Source: Acetobacteraceae bacterium
Lineage (GTDB): Bacteria > Pseudomonadota > Alphaproteobacteria > Acetobacterales > Acetobacteraceae
Direction: 5' to 3'
NCBI GenBank assembly: GCA_003133265.1
Contig: PKWQ01000074.1
Coordinates: forward strand, 1-8,028
DNA: 8,028 bases
Below are positions 6,033-8,028 of this stretch, piece by piece. The notes below the pieces were generated by a model, which searched no databases, was not told the origin of the DNA, and saw only the letters and a list, made by a program, of their open reading frames with translations. Every line of letters starts with the position of its first letter. Within the stretch, counting starts at the first letter, position 1. Both the position numbers and the translations under genes were made by a program.

Positions 6033-7400
6033 CTACTCGGCAGCTTGCGCGACGCCGGCGACCCTGGTGCGCGTGCGCATGGTGACGAATTCCTCCGCCG
6101 CCGTCGGGTGGATGCCGATGGTGCGGTCGAAATCGGCCTTGCTGGCGCCGCAGACGATGGCGATGGCCAGACCCTGCATGATTTCCGGCGCGTCCTCGCC
6201 GAGCATATGGGCGCCGAGCACCTTCTGCGTCGCCTGATCCACCACCAGCTTCATCAGCGTCCGGCGCGCGCGGCCGCTGATCGTGTGGCGCATCGGGGTG
6301 AATTTCTCCACATACACGTCAACTGGCCCGCGCGCCGCCGCCTGTTCCTCGGTCAGCCCCACGGTGGCGATCGGCGGCGTGGAGAACACGGCGGTGGGGA
6401 CGTTCTCCAGCGAGATGCGCCGCGCCCGCTTGCCGAACAGCGTGTCGGCCAGGGCGTGGCCCTCGGCGGTGGCGACCGGAGTCAGATTGAGCCGGTCGGT
6501 GACATCGCCCATGGCGTAGATATGCGGCTGGGCGGTCCGGAGCTGGTCATCGACGATGACCGCGCCGTGTTCGTTCGTGCTCACCCCGGCCCGCTCCAGC
6601 CCGAGATTGGCTGTGGCGGGCCGGCGGCCGGTGGCGAAGAACACCAGATCGGCCGCGATCGTCTCGCCGCTGGAGAGATGCAGCACGCGGCCCGCGCCGC
6701 TGGCTTCAATGCGCGTCGGCGTGACCGAGGGGTGCAGATGCACGCCCTGCGCCGTCAGCGCCTCGGCCAGAGCCTCCCGCAGGTCCGGATCGAAACCCCG
6801 GATCGGCAGCGGCTGGCGGTAGACCAGGTCCACATGGGCGCCGAGTGCGGCGAAGATCCCGGCGAACTCCACCGCGATATAGCCGCTGCCGAGGATGGCG
6901 ACGCGTTTGGGCATCGCCGGCAGGTAGAATGCGTCGTCGGAGATAATCCCGAGTTCCGCGCCGGGAATATCCAGGCGCGTCGGATTGCCGCCGGTGGCGA
7001 TGACGATGCGCTCCGCCGTGACCCGCTTGCCGCCGACGTCGAGCGTGTGCGCGTCGATGAAGGTGGCGCGGGCGTCGAAGATGGTGGCGCCGGCGTTGTC
7101 GAGCAGACGCCGATAGGTGCCATTGAGCCGGGCGATCTCGCGGTCCTTGGCGGCGATCAGCTTGCCCCAGTCATGCGGGCCCTTCTTGATGATCCAGCCG
7201 AAACCGGCGGCATCGTCGGCGAAAGCACCGTATTCGCCGGCCTGCACCAGCAGCTTCTTCGGCACGCAGCCGACATTGACGCAGGTGCCGCCCCAAAACC
7301 GTTCTTCCGCGATGGCCACGCGCGCGCCATGGCCGGCGGCGATGCGGGCGCAGCGGACACCGGCGGAACCGCCGCCGATGACGAAAAGATCGTAGTCCAT
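6033..7400 (-). CDS. gor: Glutathione-disulfide reductase
   Basis: This is a cytosolic flavoprotein that reduces oxidised glutathione with NADPH. The protein is 455 residues, normal for the family. It shows an FAD-binding GGGSAG (9-14) and the redox disulfide GGTCVNVGCVPKK with Cys40 and Cys45. The NADPH-binding fold GSGYIAVEFA (171-180) is followed by Arg195 and Arg201 in a VxR...RGFD context, the usual marker of NADPH rather than NADH. The second FAD motif is YAMGDV, and the dimer-partner catalytic pair is His431 and Glu436 in HPTAAEE. These features separate it from lipoamide dehydrogenase and mercuric reductase. ATG 7400 is chosen because homology begins at DYDLFVIGGG. The frame is open 44 codons further upstream but crosses the gabD end. 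The nearest AAGG is 11 bases from the start and lies in a hairpin. Confidence 0.95.
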   Translation of the reverse strand: MDYDLFVIGGGSAGVRCARIAAGHGARVAIAEERFWGGTCVNVGCVPKKLLVQAGEYGAFADDAAGFGWIIKKGPHDWGKLIAAKDREIARLNGTYRRLLDNAGATIFDARATFIDAHTLDVGGKRVTAERIVIATGGNPTRLDIPGAELGIISDDAFYLPAMPKRVAILGSGYIAVEFAGIFAALGAHVDLVYRQPLPIRGFDPDLREALAEALTAQGVHLHPSVTPTRIEASGAGRVLHLSSGETIAADLVFFATGRRPATANLGLERAGVSTNEHGAVIVDDQLRTAQPHIYAMGDVTDRLNLTPVATAEGHALADTLFGKRARRISLENVPTAVFSTPPIATVGLTEEQAAARGPVDVYVEKFTPMRHTISGRARRTLMKLVVDQATQKVLGAHMLGEDAPEIMQGLAIAIVCGASKADFDRTIGIHPTAAEEFVTMRTRTRVAGVAQAAE

Positions 7401-7411
7401 AGGGGGTCGCA

Positions 7412-7462
7412 CCTTGATATTTGCCACCCAGAGTGTGTGCTCTGGGTGGCCGCGTATCAAGG
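7412..7462 (-). promoter_or_regulatory. Two-tier inverted repeat in the gabD-gor gap
   Basis: An inner perfect 11-bp stem (7423-7433 with 7440-7450) with a 6-base loop sits inside an outer perfect 8-bp stem (7412-7419 with 7455-7462). They are separated by a 3/4-base internal loop. On the minus strand it ends 11 bases before the gor ATG, and the outer stem holds the only AAGG-like ribosome site. It could be a gabD terminator (though no T-tract follows), a structure controlling gor translation, or a protein-binding palindrome. The sequence alone does not decide. Confidence 0.55.
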
Positions 7463-7479
7463 CCGGGCGTCGTTCGGGC

Positions 7480-8028
7480 TCAGTCGCCGATGCCGCCGAG
7501 GGCGAGGTATTTGATCTCCAGATAGTCCTCAATCCCGTATTTCGATCCCTCGCGGCCGAGGCCGGAGGATTTCATGCCGCCGAACGGCGCGACCTCGGTG
7601 GAGATGATGCCCTCGTTGATGCCGATGATGCCGTATTCCAGCGCCTCGGCCACCCGGAAGATGCGGCCGATGTCGCGGGAATAGAAATACGACGCCAGGC
7701 CGAATTCGGTGTCGTTGGCCATCCGCACCGCCTCGGCCTCGGTCTTGAAGCGGAACAGCGGCGCGACGGGGCCGAAGGTTTCCTCGCGGAAGATGTCGGC
7801 GTCGTTCGGCACGTTGGCGAGGATCGTGGGCTGGAAGAAATTGCCGCCCAGCGCGTGACGCTTGCCGCCGGTGACGACCGTGGCACCGCGCTTGACCGCA
7901 TCGGCGATGTGCGACTCCACCTTGAGCACCGCATCGGCGTTGATCAGCGGCCCCTGGGTGACGCCGGCATCGAAGCCGTTGCCGACCTTCAACTGCCCGA
8001 CCGCCACCTTCAGCTTGGCGGCGAAGGC
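7480..8028 (-). CDS. gabD: NAD(P)-dependent succinate-semialdehyde dehydrogenase, C-terminal part (5' truncated by window)
   Basis: It oxidises succinate semialdehyde to succinate, the last step of GABA breakdown. The frame is open to the right edge, and the visible 182 residues start at a typical internal AFAAKLK stretch. A GTG within it is not a start. About 300 N-terminal residues, including the catalytic cysteine and general-base glutamate, lie outside the window. Diagnostic parts are VGNGFDAGVTQGPLI, FREETFGPVAPLF (with the cofactor-binding Glu of the EExFGP motif), NEGIISTEVAPFGGMKSSGLGREGS and the C-terminus KYGIEDYLEIKYLALGGI. The last two stretches are near-identical in style to E. 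coli GabD and set it apart from betaine- and general aldehyde dehydrogenases. The stop is 79 bases before gor in the same direction, with a strong hairpin between. Confidence 0.93.
   Translation of the reverse strand, partial: AFAAKLKVAVGQLKVGNGFDAGVTQGPLINADAVLKVESHIADAVKRGATVVTGGKRHALGGNFFQPTILANVPNDADIFREETFGPVAPLFRFKTEAEAVRMANDTEFGLASYFYSRDIGRIFRVAEALEYGIIGINEGIISTEVAPFGGMKSSGLGREGSKYGIEDYLEIKYLALGGIGD

Noticed and set aside
4543..6237. Long plus-strand open frame opposite aroG and the end of gor
   Set aside because: Antisense shadow in GC-rich DNA. It spans two real genes and their intergenic gap and shows no recognisable motif.
7412..7462. Insertion-sequence end or integration site
   Set aside because: No transposase, target duplication or second copy is present in the window. 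The palindrome is symmetric and fits an RNA or operator structure better.
5934..7514. Long plus-strand open frame opposite gor
   Set aside because: Antisense shadow of gor, whose catalytic motifs are all intact on the minus strand.

Overview
This GC-rich window reads as two blocks of different ancestry joined inside one gene. Bases 1 to about 2,850 look like a deep-branching actinobacterium. The glutamyl-tRNA synthetase resembles Coriobacteriia proteins, and it clusters with tRNA-Gln(CTG), tRNA-Glu(CTC) and a type A RNase P RNA. Bases from about 2,950 to the right edge look alphaproteobacterial, probably Rhodospirillales or Acetobacteraceae. That block carries gabD, glutathione reductase, class II DAHP synthase, an alphaproteobacterial-type nicotinate phosphoribosyltransferase and a small conserved-looking protein. 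These affiliations come from remembered family sequences, not from a search.

Left block. A plus-strand, very acidic reading frame with a C-terminal cysteine cluster enters from the left edge and ends at 698. It converges on the minus-strand RNase P RNA gene (771-1151), with a strong hairpin (726-755) between them. Further right on the minus strand is a translation unit: gltX, then tRNA-Gln, then tRNA-Glu, then a terminator-like hairpin. A near-consensus promoter for the tRNAs overlaps the gltX stop codon. An extended -10 promoter for rnpB lies at 1158-1163.

Right block. All genes are on the minus strand, transcribed right to left: gabD (5' end outside the window), gor, aroG (class II), pncB, a 124-residue protein of unknown function, then gltX. 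The spacing is 79 bp, 98 bp, 14 bp, 4 bp and a 4-bp ATGA overlap. The last four genes therefore look like one translationally coupled run. Both longer gaps hold RNA structures next to start codons: a two-tier hairpin before gor and a 9-bp stem abutting the Shine-Dalgarno site of aroG.

The products are housekeeping enzymes: thiol redox (Gor), NADPH-linked aldehyde oxidation (GabD), the first step of the shikimate pathway (AroG), NAD salvage (PncB), Glu/Gln tRNA charging (GltX) and tRNA 5' maturation (RNase P). I see no mobile element, CRISPR array, toxin-antitoxin pair or defence system. The most notable point is the change of ancestry within the 5' part of gltX. It may be a metagenome assembly chimera or, less likely, a real recombination.
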